64,000 bases of DNA from Phytophthora quininea (taxonomy: Eukaryota > Oomycota > Peronosporomycetes > Peronosporales > Peronosporaceae), in contig JAAVTG010000254.1 of assembly GCA_011947345.1 (NCBI GenBank), positions 62,001 through 126,000 on the forward strand, given 5' to 3'. The notes under the pieces were generated by a model, which made no database searches, was not told where the DNA came from, and was given only the letters and a program-made list of their open reading frames with translations. This document shows, in pieces, positions 63,628-64,000 of this stretch. Each line of letters opens with the position of its first letter. Positions within the stretch are counted from its first letter, which is position 1. The position numbers and the translations under genes are program-made.

Positions 63628-64000
63628 CATCATAAGCTTTAAAGTTACGGCAATTCAGATGGTGAGCCCAACTGGTTTATGGTGCACTTTGTACGAAATC
63701 CATCTGTAATGAGGCGCTTGAAGCTGATGACGGCACCCCGCGCACTGGTGATGACGCTACCAGTGGTGAGCAGCCGTCTCAGATCGCAGTGGGGCACCAT
63801 TTTAACACGGATGCACCAATGAGCACGCGCTGCAGTAGGACAGGCGGCGAAGCACAGCCGTATCACGAAGATGTGGCTTTGGCTACGTTGAAGCTGGCGC
63901 AGAGCGGGCCGAACGAGTGGCCGCGAAGGTCCCACGAGCAGAGCAATGGGTGCACGAGCACTTCTGGCCGTCGCGCTCGACGAGAGAGAGCAGTCACTCT
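63628..64000. other. Right edge, no recognised gene
   Basis: Short open frames on both strands, none with a family signal; could be part of a transposable element continuing outside the window. Confidence 0.3.

Overview
The window reads as nuclear DNA of an oomycete, most likely Phytophthora or a close relative. The grounds are short (58-140 nt) GT..AG introns, compact housekeeping genes, many secreted RxLR-dEER host-translocated effector genes with WY-like C-terminal helices, and oomycete-type transposon debris. I cannot name the species.

Layout. (1) 1-8.4 kb is a conserved block: C-terminal seryl-tRNA synthetase (+), Sds3-like histone deacetylase complex subunit (-), a small spliced twin-CX9C mitochondrial protein (-), an FKBP15-like WH1/FKBP/coiled-coil protein (-) and an LRR protein (-). 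(2) 8.5-20.4 kb is an RxLR effector cluster. It holds a tandem array of a ~2474-bp unit carrying three identical intact 200-aa effectors (11210, 13685, 16159), with two decayed effector relatives in every unit, flanked by other broken effectors and one nearly intact one (19342). (3) 21-31.3 kb and 40.96-48.2 kb are two direct copies of one segment (ExoX_C-like ORF, dead hAT transposase, Na+:dicarboxylate symporter relic, formin FH2 relic, cytochrome P450, RxLR pseudogene). Each copy carries insertions whose empty site is kept in the other: a Helitron with exact TC/CTAG ends in copy A, an ~812-bp element in copy A and a 366-bp Mutator-like MITE in copy B. (4) Between the copies, 34.0-36.1 kb is a pogo-like transposon with 23-bp inverted repeats, and 36.1-40.8 kb is a probable endogenous viral segment. 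The latter holds a phage/giant-virus-style fibre protein with N-terminal repeats and a C-terminal S74 chaperone domain, plus small unrecognised ORFs. (5) 47.5-50.3 kb and 60.6-63.2 kb are an inverted duplication of the lipase-maturation-factor 3' end plus two RxLR genes. (6) 51-61.5 kb is a second conserved block: intact P450, ARL6/BBS3 (+), CFAP20 (-), a 12-finger TFIIIA-like protein (+), ATP-type PEPCK (-) and lipase maturation factor (+).

How it fits together. Conserved genes sit at both ends; the effector and transposon-rich interior has been reshaped by tandem, direct and inverted duplication. ARL6 and CFAP20, convergent neighbours, both serve the flagellum of zoospores. Many conserved genes carry single-base frameshifts, several at homopolymers, and in duplicated genes the two copies break at different homopolymers. 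Part of the apparent pseudogenisation may therefore be consensus error rather than biology; intact or broken calls should be read with that caution.
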